NCBI GenBank assembly: GCA_036379355.1
Contig: DASVGV010000005.1
Coordinates: 1-19,664 of the forward strand
Direction of reading: 5' to 3'
Source: CAJCIY01 sp036379355
GTDB taxonomy: Bacteria > Actinomycetota > Actinomycetes > Mycobacteriales > CAJCIY01
DNA length: 19,664 bases
Shown here: piece by piece, positions 6,661-14,548 of the stretch
Position numbering within the stretch: the stretch's first letter is position 1
How the letters are laid out: each line of letters opens with the position of its first letter
Program-made: the position numbers and the translations under genes
Notes under the pieces: generated by a model
Seen by the model: the letters and a program-made list of their open reading frames with translations, nothing else
The model's database searches: none
What the model was told of the DNA's origin: nothing

Positions 6661-8823
6661 ATGTCCCTCGCCATCACCGACGACCACCGCGAGCTCGAGC
6701 GGGTCGCGCGCGCGGCATTGACCCGCGTGGACGCCCGCGGTCAGGCCCGTGCCCTGCTCGACGCGGGGGAGGAGGCCGTCGGCTCCCTGTGGGACGCCAT
6801 CGTCGACCTCGACTGGCTGGGCCTGCACCTGCCGGTCGAGTACGGCGGCAGCGGCTTCGGCCTGCCCGAGCTGGTCGTCGTCGTCCAGGAGCTGGGCCGG
6901 GCCGGGGCGCCCGGGCCGTTCGTCCCCACCGTCGCGGCGTCGGCGGTCCTCGACGCCGTCGGGTCCGAGCAGATGCGTAAGGAGCATCTACCCGCGCTGG
7001 CCGACGGCAGCCGGCGCGCCGCGGTCGGCACCGGCCGGGGGCTGGCGCTCTCCGGTGACGGCACACTCGTCGGCGGCCTGACGGCAGCTCTGGGCGCGGG
7101 ACTTGCCGACCTGCTCGTGCTGCTCGTCGGCGAGGACGTGGTGGTCGTCGACGCACGCGCCGACGGCCTGACGCTGACGGCCGCGACGAACCTCGACCCG
7201 ACGCGTCGCAGCGCCGGGCTTCGCGCCGATGGCGTCGTGGTCGCGCCGGACCAGGTCGTCCCCGGCGGAGCCGCCAGGGCTCGTGCGGTGTTCCGGACGA
7301 TCCTTGCTGCGGATGCGTGCGGAGGGGCCCAGGAGTGCGTCGACCGGGCGGTCGACTATGCGCGCCAGCGCGAGCAGTTCGGGCGCGTCATCGGCGCCTT
7401 CCAGGCGGTCAAGCACCACTGCGCGGACATGCTGGTCGCGTCCGAACGCGCGACCGCTGCCGTCTGGGACGCCGCGCGCGCAGCGGGCGGCGGCGACGCC
7501 GACCAGTTCGCCCTGACCGCTGCAACCGCCCTCGTCGAGGCCGTACCGGCGGCCCTGCGCAACGCGCAGCTCGCCATCCAGGTCCACGGCGGAATCGGCT
7601 TCACCTGGGAGAACGACAGCCACCTGTTCCTGCGCCGGGCCGGCGCCCTCGCCGGGCTGGCCGATGTCGCCGCCGCCGCGCGCGACGTGACGGGCCTGGT
7701 CCGCAGCGGCGTGAAGCGCAGCTACGGGCTGGACCTTCCGCCGGAGGCAGAGGCGGTCCGCGAGGAGGTACGTGCGGTCGCCGAGCGCTTCGCCGCGATG
7801 TCCGAAGCCGACCGGACTCCCGCGCTCGTGGACAGCGGCTACTCCCAGCCGCACTGGCCGCGACCGTGGGGCCGGGCCGCGGGCGCCGTCGAGCAGCTCG
7901 TGATCGACGAGGAGTTCGCCCGCGCCGGGGTCAGCCGGCCCCAGCTGGGCATCACCGCCTGGAACATCCTGTCCGTGGTCCAGCACGGCACCGCGGACCA
8001 GATCGAACGCTGGGTCCGGCGCACGCTCACCGGCGAGCTGGTCTGGTGCCAGCTGTTCAGCGAGCCGGACGCGGGATCGGACGCCGCCGGCATCCGGACC
8101 AGGGCCGAGCGCGTCGACGGCGGCTTCCTGGTCAACGGCCAGAAGGTGTGGACCAGCGGGGCGCAGTACTCCCACCTCGGCCTCGCGACCGTCCGCACCG
8201 ATCCCTCCGCGCCCAAGCACGAGGGCATCACGACAGTCGTCATCGACATGCACGCCACGGGCGTGGAGGTCCGGCCGCTCCGGGAGGCGACCGGCGCGTC
8301 GATGTTCAACGAGGTGTTCTTCCAGGACGTGTTCGTGCCCGACGCCGACGTGGTCGGGCCGGTGAACGGCGGCTGGAAGGTGGCCCGCTCGACGCTCGGC
8401 AACGAGCGGGTCAGCATCGGCGGCGGCTCAGTCGTCCCCCTTGCGCTCGACCTGGCCTCGATCGAGGTGGACGAGCCGGATGCCCGGGGCGCCGGCGAGA
8501 AGGTGGGTGCCTACCTCGCCGAGGAGGCCGCCATCCGGGCGATCAACCTCCGGGCGGCCGCCCGCGCTGTCGCGGGCGGCGAGCCGGGGCCGGAAGGCAA
8601 CGTGACCAAGCTGCTCAGCGCCGAACACATGCAGCGCGGCGCCGACCTCGCGCTGGAGCTGCTCGGCCCGTCGGTCACGACGCTGCAGGGCGCCGGCTTC
8701 CTCGTCGGGCAGGTGCTGCTGTTCAGCCGCGCCATGACCATCGCCGGCGGGACGTCGGAGATCACCCGTAACCAGATCGGGGAGCGCATCCTCGGCCTGC
8801 CGCGCGACCCCCTGGTCTCCTGA
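6661..8823 (+). CDS. double-domain acyl-CoA dehydrogenase (FadE34-like fusion)
   Basis: The 720-residue protein is two acyl-CoA dehydrogenase domains in one chain, equivalent to the two subunits of the alpha2beta2 dehydrogenases of actinobacterial steroid degradation (such as ChsE4-ChsE5) and like the single-chain M. tuberculosis FadE34 (about 711 aa). Domain 1 spans about residues 1-350, with REQFGRVIGAFQAVKH (227-242) and QVHGGIGFTWEND (297-309). Domain 2 spans about 355-720, with FSEPDAGSD (456-464), KVWTSGAQ (485-492) and the FAD-binding end GGTSEITRNQIGERILGLPRD (from 686). The position that holds the catalytic Glu in classic YEGT enzymes reads AGGT in domain 2, so the base probably comes from domain 1 (perhaps Glu307) or elsewhere. 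The ATG follows AGGAGC. It would use a sterol side-chain or alpha-methyl acyl-CoA, passing the enoyl-CoA to the MaoC hydratase encoded just upstream. Confidence 0.9.
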   Translation: MSLAITDDHRELERVARAALTRVDARGQARALLDAGEEAVGSLWDAIVDLDWLGLHLPVEYGGSGFGLPELVVVVQELGRAGAPGPFVPTVAASAVLDAVGSEQMRKEHLPALADGSRRAAVGTGRGLALSGDGTLVGGLTAALGAGLADLLVLLVGEDVVVVDARADGLTLTAATNLDPTRRSAGLRADGVVVAPDQVVPGGAARARAVFRTILAADACGGAQECVDRAVDYARQREQFGRVIGAFQAVKHHCADMLVASERATAAVWDAARAAGGGDADQFALTAATALVEAVPAALRNAQLAIQVHGGIGFTWENDSHLFLRRAGALAGLADVAAAARDVTGLVRSGVKRSYGLDLPPEAEAVREEVRAVAERFAAMSEADRTPALVDSGYSQPHWPRPWGRAAGAVEQLVIDEEFARAGVSRPQLGITAWNILSVVQHGTADQIERWVRRTLTGELVWCQLFSEPDAGSDAAGIRTRAERVDGGFLVNGQKVWTSGAQYSHLGLATVRTDPSAPKHEGITTVVIDMHATGVEVRPLREATGASMFNEVFFQDVFVPDADVVGPVNGGWKVARSTLGNERVSIGGGSVVPLALDLASIEVDEPDARGAGEKVGAYLAEEAAIRAINLRAAARAVAGGEPGPEGNVTKLLSAEHMQRGADLALELLGPSVTTLQGAGFLVGQVLLFSRAMTIAGGTSEITRNQIGERILGLPRDPLVS

Positions 8824-8850
8824 CCCGGCGCGTACCCGAGAGGAGACCAC

Positions 8851-10101
8851 GTGAGCACGAGCACGCGACTGGGGGACGCGGACTTCTGGCGGCAGCCGCT
8901 GCAGGCCCGCATGGACGGCTTCGCAGTGCTGCGGGAGCAGGAGCCCTTCACGCGCGTCGAGCTGGTCAACCCGCTCATGATCGGCGCGGGCGACAGCTTC
9001 TACGCGGTGACCCGGTACGCCGACATCGTGGAGATCAGCCGGCGGGCCGACGTGTTCTGCTCCGGCCGCGGCTCGATCTCCATCGCCGACATGCCCGAGA
9101 TGGCGATGGAGTTCTTCGGGTCCTTCATCGCCATGGACGACCCGCGGCATGCGCGGCTGCGGCGCATCGTGTCGCAGGCGTTCACCCCCAAGCGCTTGCG
9201 CGCGGTCGAGGAGTCGGTCGACTCCATCTGCAGCGGGCTCATCGACGCCATGGCGGCCGACGGCGAGGCGGACCTGGTGTCTGCGCTGTCGGCACCGTTC
9301 CCGCTCATGGTCATCTGCGAGATGATGGGCATCCCGCGCAGCGAGTTCGCCACAGTCCTCTCGGCGACCAACGTGATCCTCGGCGCGGGCGATCCGGACA
9401 TGCTGGGGGGCCGCGACCCGTTCACCGGGATCCTGGAGGCCGGGGCCACGCTCGTGTCGCTCGTCACCGACCTGGCCGAGCAGCGGCGCAAGGAGCCCAC
9501 CGGCGACCTCATCACCGCCCTGGTCCACGGGGAGGTCGAGGACCAGCGCATGACGCTCGCGGAGATCGGCCCGTTCTTCATCCTGCTCGCCGTGGCCGGC
9601 AACGACACGACGCGGACCGCGACGAGCCTGGGCATGCAGCTGCTGGCAGAGAACCCCGAGCAGCGGGCCGTCTGGCAGGCCGACCTCGATGGCGTGACCG
9701 CGACGGCGGTCGAGGAGATCGTGCGCATGGCCTCGCCCGTCGTGTTCATGCGGCGGACCGTGACCGAGGACGTGACCCTGTCCGGTCAGGCGTTCGTCCC
9801 GGGCGACAAGCTCGTCCTGTTCTACGGGGCGGGGAACCGTGACCCGCGGGTGTTCACCGACCCGGACCGCTTCGACGTGCGGCGTACCCCCAATCCGCAC
9901 GTCGGCTTCGGGGGCCCGGGCCCGCACTTCTGCCTCGGCGCCAACCTGGCTCGCCGGGAGCTGTCGATCGTGTTCCGCCAGTTGCTGACCCGGCTGCCCG
10001 ACATCGAGCTGGCCGGCGACCCGGTCTACCTCGAGGCCATGGGGATCCCGCTGGTGGGCGGAGTGAAGCGGCTGCCGGTCCGGTTCAGCCCTGCCGCGTA
10101 G
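8851..10101 (+). CDS. cytochrome P450, CYP124/CYP125/CYP142-like
   Basis: This 416-residue soluble bacterial P450 shows the I-helix AGNDTT (239-244), ExxR in EIVR (279-282), the PERF-like DPDRFD (327-332 region) and the haem loop FGGPGPHFCLG with Cys351 as thiolate ligand. Stretches such as DDPRHARLRRIVSQAFTP (96-113... region), SATNVILGAGDPD, FFILLAVAGNDTTR and SPVVFMRRT are closest, from memory, to CYP124, the omega-hydroxylase of methyl-branched lipids and cholesterol, with CYP125 and CYP142 nearby. Terminal oxidation of a methyl-branched or sterol side chain is the likely reaction. The GTG has a strong ribosome binding site GAGAGGAG (8838-8845), 27 bp after the dehydrogenase gene. It is the last gene of the operon and converges on the SirB1 gene with 6 bp between stops. 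No ferredoxin or reductase gene is in the operon; FdxC lies about 0.9 kb further but in another unit. Confidence 0.92.
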   Translation: MSTSTRLGDADFWRQPLQARMDGFAVLREQEPFTRVELVNPLMIGAGDSFYAVTRYADIVEISRRADVFCSGRGSISIADMPEMAMEFFGSFIAMDDPRHARLRRIVSQAFTPKRLRAVEESVDSICSGLIDAMAADGEADLVSALSAPFPLMVICEMMGIPRSEFATVLSATNVILGAGDPDMLGGRDPFTGILEAGATLVSLVTDLAEQRRKEPTGDLITALVHGEVEDQRMTLAEIGPFFILLAVAGNDTTRTATSLGMQLLAENPEQRAVWQADLDGVTATAVEEIVRMASPVVFMRRTVTEDVTLSGQAFVPGDKLVLFYGAGNRDPRVFTDPDRFDVRRTPNPHVGFGGPGPHFCLGANLARRELSIVFRQLLTRLPDIELAGDPVYLEAMGIPLVGGVKRLPVRFSPAA

Positions 10102-10120
10102 CCGCCGTCAGTTCAGGCGG
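10102..10120. terminator. weak hairpin between convergent P450 and SirB1 genes
   Basis: CCGCC (10102-10106) and GGCGG (10116-10120) can pair around a 9-nt loop that includes the SirB1 stop codon. The stem is only 5 bp with no T-tract, so it is a weak candidate for the shared terminator. Confidence 0.25.
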
Positions 10121-10941
10121 GCCCGCAGCATCCCCGCGGCGCGGCGGGCGTTCTCGGCCATGCCGGGCTCCGCGACTGCCACCGCGTCCGCGAACGCCTC
10201 GAGCTCGGCGGCGCCGCCGAGGAAGTCTCCGCTGCGGCCGAGCACCTCGCCGAGCTCCCGTCGCAGCACGGCCGGGTGACCGGGTACGGACAGCGACAGC
10301 CGTACCGCCCACTCGCGGGTCGGCAGGTCGTCGGTCACCGTGGCGAGGCGGCGGATGTTCGCGAGCACCCGCAGCAGGAGCGCCGGCAGCGGCGCCGGCT
10401 CGAGCAGGCCGTGATGGAAGCGCATGCCCGCGGCGCGCACGAGGGCGGCCGCATCGTGGCCGGTCAGCGGCCGCCCCGCGCGGAACGGATCGACCAGCAC
10501 GTGGTCGCCGTCCGGCACGCCCACTCCGACGACCACGTGACCCGGCAAGGCGATCGGGTACGCGTCGACGCCGATGCGCCGCGCGACCTCGACCCAGACG
10601 ACGGACAGCAGAATCGGCAGGCCGCGGCGGCGGCGCAGAACGTGCGGGAGCAGGGACGAGGAGAGCTCCTCGTAGTCCTCGGCGCTGCCGGCGAAGCCCG
10701 CATGCTCGCCGAGCGCGACGCGGAGCGCCTCCGCGTGGGCGGCGGCATCCGCTCGCACGGGCAGGAGCGGCCGGGCCAGGGCGGCGAACGCGTCGAGCGC
10801 GGCGAGCGCGTCCCGGACGTCCACGGTGGGGTCGGCGGTCAGCCCGATGAGCGCGCAGGCGAGGCCGAGATCGAGCGGATCCTCGCGGACGGCGGACGCG
10901 AAGAGCTCGACCGGGGCCGATGTGTCACCGGTTCGGGCCAC
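10108..10941 (-). CDS. SirB1/transglutaminase-like superfamily protein
   Basis: The 277-residue protein matches the SirB1 family (transglutaminase-like core type 2, usually followed by TPR-like helices). The core is recognised by DYEELSSSLLPHVLRRRRGLPILLSVVWVEVARRIG (89-124) and ALPGHVVVGV (131-140), then VLVDPFRAGRPL (148-159). His135 and Asp151 occupy transglutaminase-like His/Asp positions. No cysteine is present between residues 100 and 160, so a thiol-based catalytic triad is absent, as is usual in this family. The C-terminal third is helical and repeat-like (about 190-277). Such proteins have no established biochemical activity in actinobacteria. The GTG start is supported by a -10 TAGTAT 6 nt upstream (leaderless). 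It is divergent from fdxC. Confidence 0.75.
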   Translation of the reverse strand: MARTGDTSAPVELFASAVREDPLDLGLACALIGLTADPTVDVRDALAALDAFAALARPLLPVRADAAAHAEALRVALGEHAGFAGSAEDYEELSSSLLPHVLRRRRGLPILLSVVWVEVARRIGVDAYPIALPGHVVVGVGVPDGDHVLVDPFRAGRPLTGHDAAALVRAAGMRFHHGLLEPAPLPALLLRVLANIRRLATVTDDLPTREWAVRLSLSVPGHPAVLRRELGEVLGRSGDFLGGAAELEAFADAVAVAEPGMAENARRAAGMLRARLN

Positions 10942-10947
10942 GTTGCG

Positions 10948-10953
10948 ATACTA
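10948..10953 (-). promoter_or_regulatory. -10 element of a probable leaderless promoter for the SirB1 gene
   Basis: TAGTAT on the minus strand is followed by 6 nt and the GTG start at 10941, placing the expected transcription start on the start codon. No Shine-Dalgarno is present. The overlapping plus-strand GATACT (10947-10952) could serve fdxC, but lacks a clear -35. Confidence 0.55.
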
Positions 10954-11006
10954 GGCACGCCCCAGCCCCGGGGAGCCCACGCGACGCTGTCTGAAAGGGA
11001 CCTGTC

Positions 11007-11336
11007 GTGACCTACGTGATCGCCGAGACGTGCGTCGACCTCAAGGACAAGGCGTGCGTCGAGGAGTGCCCGGTGGACTGCATCTACGAGGGCGCGCGGA
11101 TGCTCTACATCCACCCGGACGAGTGCGTCGACTGCGGAGCGTGCGAGCCGGTGTGCCCGGTCGAGGCCATCTACTACGAGGACGACGTCCCGGACCAGTG
11201 GAAGCAGTACTACGACGCGAACACCCACTTCTTCGACGACCTGGGGTCGCCGGGTGGCGCCTCCAAGGTCGGGTTGATCGACCGGGACCACCCGATCGTC
11301 GCGGCGCTGCCGCTGCAGGTACACGACGCGGAGTGA
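11007..11336 (+). CDS. fdxC: 7Fe ferredoxin (one 3Fe-4S and one 4Fe-4S cluster)
   Basis: The 109-residue electron carrier is nearly the textbook actinobacterial FdxC/FdxA. By alignment with Azotobacter FdI, Cys9, Cys17 and Cys50 hold the [3Fe-4S] cluster, and Cys21, Cys40, Cys43 and Cys46 hold the [4Fe-4S] cluster; Cys25 is the free cysteine. The stretch CVDCGACEPVCPVEAIYYED and the C-terminal region (DVPDQWKQYY...GSPGGASKVG) are typical of the mycobacterial protein. The GTG start follows GAAAGGGA (10993-11000 region). The stop overlaps the dapC start by 4 bp (GTGA), the same fdxC-aminotransferase pairing as M. tuberculosis Rv1177-Rv1178. It could serve P450s generally, including the one in this window, but that is inference. 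Confidence 0.95.
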   Translation: MTYVIAETCVDLKDKACVEECPVDCIYEGARMLYIHPDECVDCGACEPVCPVEAIYYEDDVPDQWKQYYDANTHFFDDLGSPGGASKVGLIDRDHPIVAALPLQVHDAE

Positions 11337-12424
11337 CCCCCCGCTGGTCGGGCGGCGTGGTCTCGCTGCCCGAGTTCCCCTGGGACCGGCTGGCCCCGTA
11401 CGCCGCAGTCGCGCGGGCTCACGCCGGTGGCATCGTCGACCTGTCGGTCGGGACGCCGGTCGACCCGACGCCGCCGGTGGCGCAGGACGCGCTCGTGGCT
11501 GCCGCGGACGCGCCGGGCTACCCGCCGGCGGCGGGCACGCCGGCGCTCCTCGCTGCGCTGCGCGACTGGCTCGGACGGGCCGTCGGCGCGCAGCCCGACG
11601 TCGCGGTGCTACCGACGATCGGCTCGAAGGAGCTCGTCGGCCTGCTGCCGCTGCTGCTCGGGCTCGGCCCGGGCGACGTCGTCGTCGTACCGGAGCTCGC
11701 GTACCCCACGTACGCCGTAGGTGCTGCCCTGGCGCGGGCGCAGGTGTCGACGACCTGGCGCGACGACGCCACCCTGGTGTGGCTGAACTCCCCGGGAAAC
11801 CCGACCGGGGCGGTCGCGACGGCCGACGAGCTGGCGGCGGTCGTGACCCGGGCGCGAGCGGCTGGCGTGCTCGTGGTCAGCGACGAGTGCTACCTGGAGT
11901 TCCCGGACGACCCGGATCTCGAGATCCCGTCGGTGCTGTCGCCGGGGGTGTCGGGAGGCTCGTACGACGGGGTCCTCGCCGTGCACTCGCTCTCCAAGCG
12001 CTCCAACCTGGCCGGCTACCGGCTCGGTTCGCTCGCCGGCGACCCGGCGGTGGTGGCGGCCCTGCTCGAGGTCCGCCGCCACGCGGGCTTCCTCGTACCC
12101 GCGCCCGTGCAGGCCGCCGCGGCGGCGGTCCTCGCCGACGACGCCCACGTACGGGCGCAGGCGCAGACCTACCGAGCCCGCCGGGCCGCCCTGCGGCCCG
12201 CGCTGGCGGCGGCCGGCTTCCGGATCGACCACTCGGCGGCCGGCCTCTACTGCTGGGCCTCCCGCGACGAGCCGTGCCTGGACAGCGTGGCGTGGCTCGC
12301 GGACCGCGGAATCCTCGTCGCGCCGGGCGACTTCTACGGCCCGGCGGGCGACCGGCACGTCCGCATCGCGCTCACGGCGACCGACGAGCGCATCGCCGCC
12401 GCCGTCCGCCGGCTGACGGCCTGA
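11333..12424 (+). CDS. dapC: succinyldiaminopimelate aminotransferase (class I/II PLP aminotransferase)
   Basis: The 363-residue fold-type I aminotransferase converts N-succinyl-2-amino-6-oxopimelate to N-succinyl-LL-diaminopimelate with glutamate, in lysine and peptidoglycan synthesis. The PLP lysine is Lys222 in HSLSKRSNLAGYR. Other active-site residues are Asn156 in SPGNPTG, Asp184 and Tyr187 in VSDECYLEF, and Arg230, with a C-terminal carboxylate-binding Arg in HVRIAL. Length fits mycobacterial DapC (362). The start is the GTG overlapping the fdxC stop (GTGA); a second in-frame GTG at 11357 (VVSLPEFPWD) is an alternative that loses 8 residues. The frame is open far upstream through fdxC, but that part is only a shadow of the ferredoxin gene. 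The dapD and dapE genes just downstream support the specific function. Confidence 0.88.
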   Translation: MTPRWSGGVVSLPEFPWDRLAPYAAVARAHAGGIVDLSVGTPVDPTPPVAQDALVAAADAPGYPPAAGTPALLAALRDWLGRAVGAQPDVAVLPTIGSKELVGLLPLLLGLGPGDVVVVPELAYPTYAVGAALARAQVSTTWRDDATLVWLNSPGNPTGAVATADELAAVVTRARAAGVLVVSDECYLEFPDDPDLEIPSVLSPGVSGGSYDGVLAVHSLSKRSNLAGYRLGSLAGDPAVVAALLEVRRHAGFLVPAPVQAAAAAVLADDAHVRAQAQTYRARRAALRPALAAAGFRIDHSAAGLYCWASRDEPCLDSVAWLADRGILVAPGDFYGPAGDRHVRIALTATDERIAAAVRRLTA

Positions 12425-12496
12425 CCGCGCCCGACCGCCGTACCGCCCCCCGACCGCCCCCCACCTGTCGGCGCGCCCGCCGGCCGCGGCTGCCGC

Positions 12497-12596
12497 TGAC
12501 CAGAACCGCCTCCATGCTCGGGTGCAGCGCGCCCGACGGCGCGAGCCCACGCTGCGGCACCGGGTCGATCACCCACTGTGGAGGCGGTTCTGGTCA
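12497..12596. repeat. long inverted repeat, 18-bp perfect arms, 64-nt structured loop
   Basis: TGACCAGAACCGCCTCCA (12497-12514) has an exact reverse complement at 12579-12596. The loop can fold further (GCAGCG with CGCTGC; CGCGC with GCGCG). The right arm covers the expected -35 area of the dapD promoter. It could be a terminator for fdxC-dapC, a regulator binding site or a small dispersed element; the sequence alone does not decide. Confidence 0.85.
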
Positions 12597-12608
12597 CGGC
12601 ACGGTCGG

Positions 12609-12614
12609 TAGGGT
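12609..12614 (+). promoter_or_regulatory. -10 element of a probable leaderless promoter for dapD
   Basis: TAGGGT is followed by 7 nt and the GTG start at 12622, with no Shine-Dalgarno. With a 17-bp spacer the -35 would lie at 12586-12591, inside the right arm of the 18-bp inverted repeat. Confidence 0.6.
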
Positions 12615-12621
12615 CAGCGCC

Positions 12622-13461
12622 GTGAGCGACGCGCCGCTGGACTCCCCGCTGGACCCGGCCCTCGACGAACTGTGGGAGCGTCGCGACGGGCTCACCCCGG
12701 ACGACACCGGCGCCCGCGCGCTGGTGCACGCAGCGCTGGATGCCCTCGACAGCGGCGCGGCCCGGGTCGCGCAGGTCGACCCGGCGTCGGACGACGTCGT
12801 CGTCGACGAGCGCGCCAAGCGGGCGATCCTGCTGGCGTTCAAGACGTTTCCGATGTCAGAGTCGCGTGCCGGCGACTTCTCGTACCGCGACCGTATGCCG
12901 CTGAAGACCCGCCTCGACGGCGTCCGTACGGTGCCGGGGGCGATCGTCCGCTTCGGCGCCTACCTCGCGCCCGGCGTCGTGTGCATGCCCAGTTACGTCA
13001 ACGTCGGCGGGTACGTCGACGCGGGCAGCATGGTCGACACGTGGGCGACCGTCGGGTCCTGCGCGCAGATCGGCAAGAACGTGCACCTGTCCGGCGGCGT
13101 GGGCATCGGCGGCGTCCTCGAGCCGCCGAACGCCGTCCCGGTCGTGGTCGAGGACGAGGCCTTCGTCGGCAGCCGTTCCATGATCGTCGACGGTGCCCGG
13201 GTACGCCGTGGCGCGAAGCTCGGCGCCGGCACGATCCTCACCGCCAGCACACACGTGGTCGACGCCGGCACGGGCGAGGAGTACCCCCGCGGCCAGGTCC
13301 CGGAGGGCGCGGTGTGCGTCGGCTCGACGCGACTCAAGAGCTTTCCGGGCGGCGACTTCGGCATGCCGATCGTCCTGGTGCTGCGCACCCTCGCGCCGGG
13401 GGAGCGGCACGACAAACTGGTCCTCAACGACGTGCTGCGCGAGCACGGCGTCGCCGGCTGA
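12622..13461 (+). CDS. dapD: tetrahydrodipicolinate N-succinyltransferase, E. coli-like type
   Basis: The 279-residue trimeric left-handed beta-helix enzyme transfers succinyl from succinyl-CoA to tetrahydrodipicolinate, the first committed step of the succinylase branch of lysine/DAP synthesis. An N-terminal helical domain (about 10-75) is followed by hexapeptide repeats (about 105-235). The core MPSYVNVGGYVDAGSMVDTW (from 122), with Asp139, and the following GSCAQIGKNVHLSGGVGIGG are almost identical to E. coli DapD (274 aa). The mycobacterial enzyme (about 317 aa) is a different subfamily. The GTG is chosen because of the leaderless -10 (TAGGGT) and because the protein then has the E. coli length; the open frame continues upstream only as a shadow of dapC. 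dapE starts 4 bp after the stop. Confidence 0.92.
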   Translation: MSDAPLDSPLDPALDELWERRDGLTPDDTGARALVHAALDALDSGAARVAQVDPASDDVVVDERAKRAILLAFKTFPMSESRAGDFSYRDRMPLKTRLDGVRTVPGAIVRFGAYLAPGVVCMPSYVNVGGYVDAGSMVDTWATVGSCAQIGKNVHLSGGVGIGGVLEPPNAVPVVVEDEAFVGSRSMIVDGARVRRGAKLGAGTILTASTHVVDAGTGEEYPRGQVPEGAVCVGSTRLKSFPGGDFGMPIVLVLRTLAPGERHDKLVLNDVLREHGVAG

Positions 13462-13465
13462 GCTC

Positions 13466-14512
13466 GTGCGCCTCGATCTGGCCGACCCGGTCGCACTGAC
13501 GCGCGCGCTGGTCGACGTCCCGTCGGTGTCCGGCGACGAGGCACGTCTCGCGGACCTTGTCGCCGACGCGCTGGACGCCGCCGGCCTGACCGTCGACCGC
13601 GCCGGCAACAACCTGGTCGCGCGGACGCGCCTCGGGCGCGGCCGTCGAGTGCTGCTTGCCGGGCACCTCGACACCGTGCCGATCGCGGGCAACGTGCCGA
13701 GCCACGACGAGAACGGCCGCATCCACGGCTGCGGCACGAGCGACATGAAGAGCGGCCTCGCCGTGCTGCTGCACCTGGCCGCCACGATCGCCGAGCCGAG
13801 CAGCGACCTCACCGTGATCGCGTACGACTGCGAGGAGGTCGAGGCCGACCGCAACGGGCTCGCTGGCATCGCCCGCGACCACCGCGACTGGCTCGACGCC
13901 GACCTCGCGATCCTCATGGAGCCGACGAACGGCGCGGTCGAGGCCGGCTGCCAGGGCACCCTCCGGGTACGGGTAGAGGGCCGGGGTCACCGTGCGCACA
14001 GCGCCCGCTCGTGGCTGGGGGACAACGCGATCCACCACCTGGCCGCGCCGCTGGCCGCGTTGTGCGCGTACGCGCCGCGGGAGGTCACGATCGACGGCTG
14101 CACCTACCGCGAGGGCCTCAACGCGGTCGGCATCGCCGGGGGAGTCGCGGGCAACGTCGTCCCCGACGAGGCGGAGGTTCTGGTCAACTTCCGGTTCGCG
14201 CCGGATCGCACCATCGACGCGGCGTACGAGCATGTCGTCGAGGTGCTCGGGCCGTGCACGTTGCTGGACGCGGCGGCCGGTGCGCTGCCGCGGCTGGACG
14301 AGCCGGCCGCGGCCGAGTTCGTCGCGGCGACGGGCAGCACCCCGGTCGCGAAGTACGGCTGGACCGACGTGTCACGGTTCGCTGCCCTCGGCATCCCCGC
14401 CCTGAACTACGGGCCCGGTGACCCCAACCTCGCGCACACGCGGGAGGAGTCGGTCGAGACCGCCACGATCACCGCCTGCGCCGACCTGCTCCGTGCCTAC
14501 CTGACCGCCTGA
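13466..14512 (+). CDS. dapE: succinyl-diaminopimelate desuccinylase (M20 family)
   Basis: The 348-residue di-zinc hydrolase releases succinate from N-succinyl-LL-diaminopimelate. M20 metal and catalytic residues are visible: His67 and Asp69 in AGHLDT, Asp93 in GTSDMKSG (bridging), Glu123 (catalytic) and Glu124 in DCEEVEADRNGL, Glu152 in MEPTNG and His324 in NLAHTREES. The dimerisation/lid domain covers about 165-280 (GHRAHSARSWLGDNAIHHL). Motif spellings are those of actinobacterial DapE (such as Rv1202). The GTG at 13466 is 4 bp after the dapD stop, so the genes form one unit. The end faces the phosphatase gene, with a hairpin between them. Confidence 0.92.
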   Translation: MRLDLADPVALTRALVDVPSVSGDEARLADLVADALDAAGLTVDRAGNNLVARTRLGRGRRVLLAGHLDTVPIAGNVPSHDENGRIHGCGTSDMKSGLAVLLHLAATIAEPSSDLTVIAYDCEEVEADRNGLAGIARDHRDWLDADLAILMEPTNGAVEAGCQGTLRVRVEGRGHRAHSARSWLGDNAIHHLAAPLAALCAYAPREVTIDGCTYREGLNAVGIAGGVAGNVVPDEAEVLVNFRFAPDRTIDAAYEHVVEVLGPCTLLDAAAGALPRLDEPAAAEFVAATGSTPVAKYGWTDVSRFAALGIPALNYGPGDPNLAHTREESVETATITACADLLRAYLTA

Positions 14513-14548
14513 CCCTTCCCCGCACCTCCCCTCCCCGGCCCCTCCCCG

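Larger units (their letters stand above)
12425..12621. other. dapC-dapD intergenic region
   Basis: The 197-bp gap has no credible gene. It starts with a C-rich stretch, then carries the two arms of a perfect 18-bp inverted repeat and, at its right end, the probable leaderless promoter of dapD. Confidence 0.8.

Noticed and set aside
11030..11332. N-terminal extension of the aminotransferase through fdxC
   Set aside because: The ferredoxin frame carries all cluster cysteines; the extension is its shadow and the GTGA overlap gives the natural dapC start.
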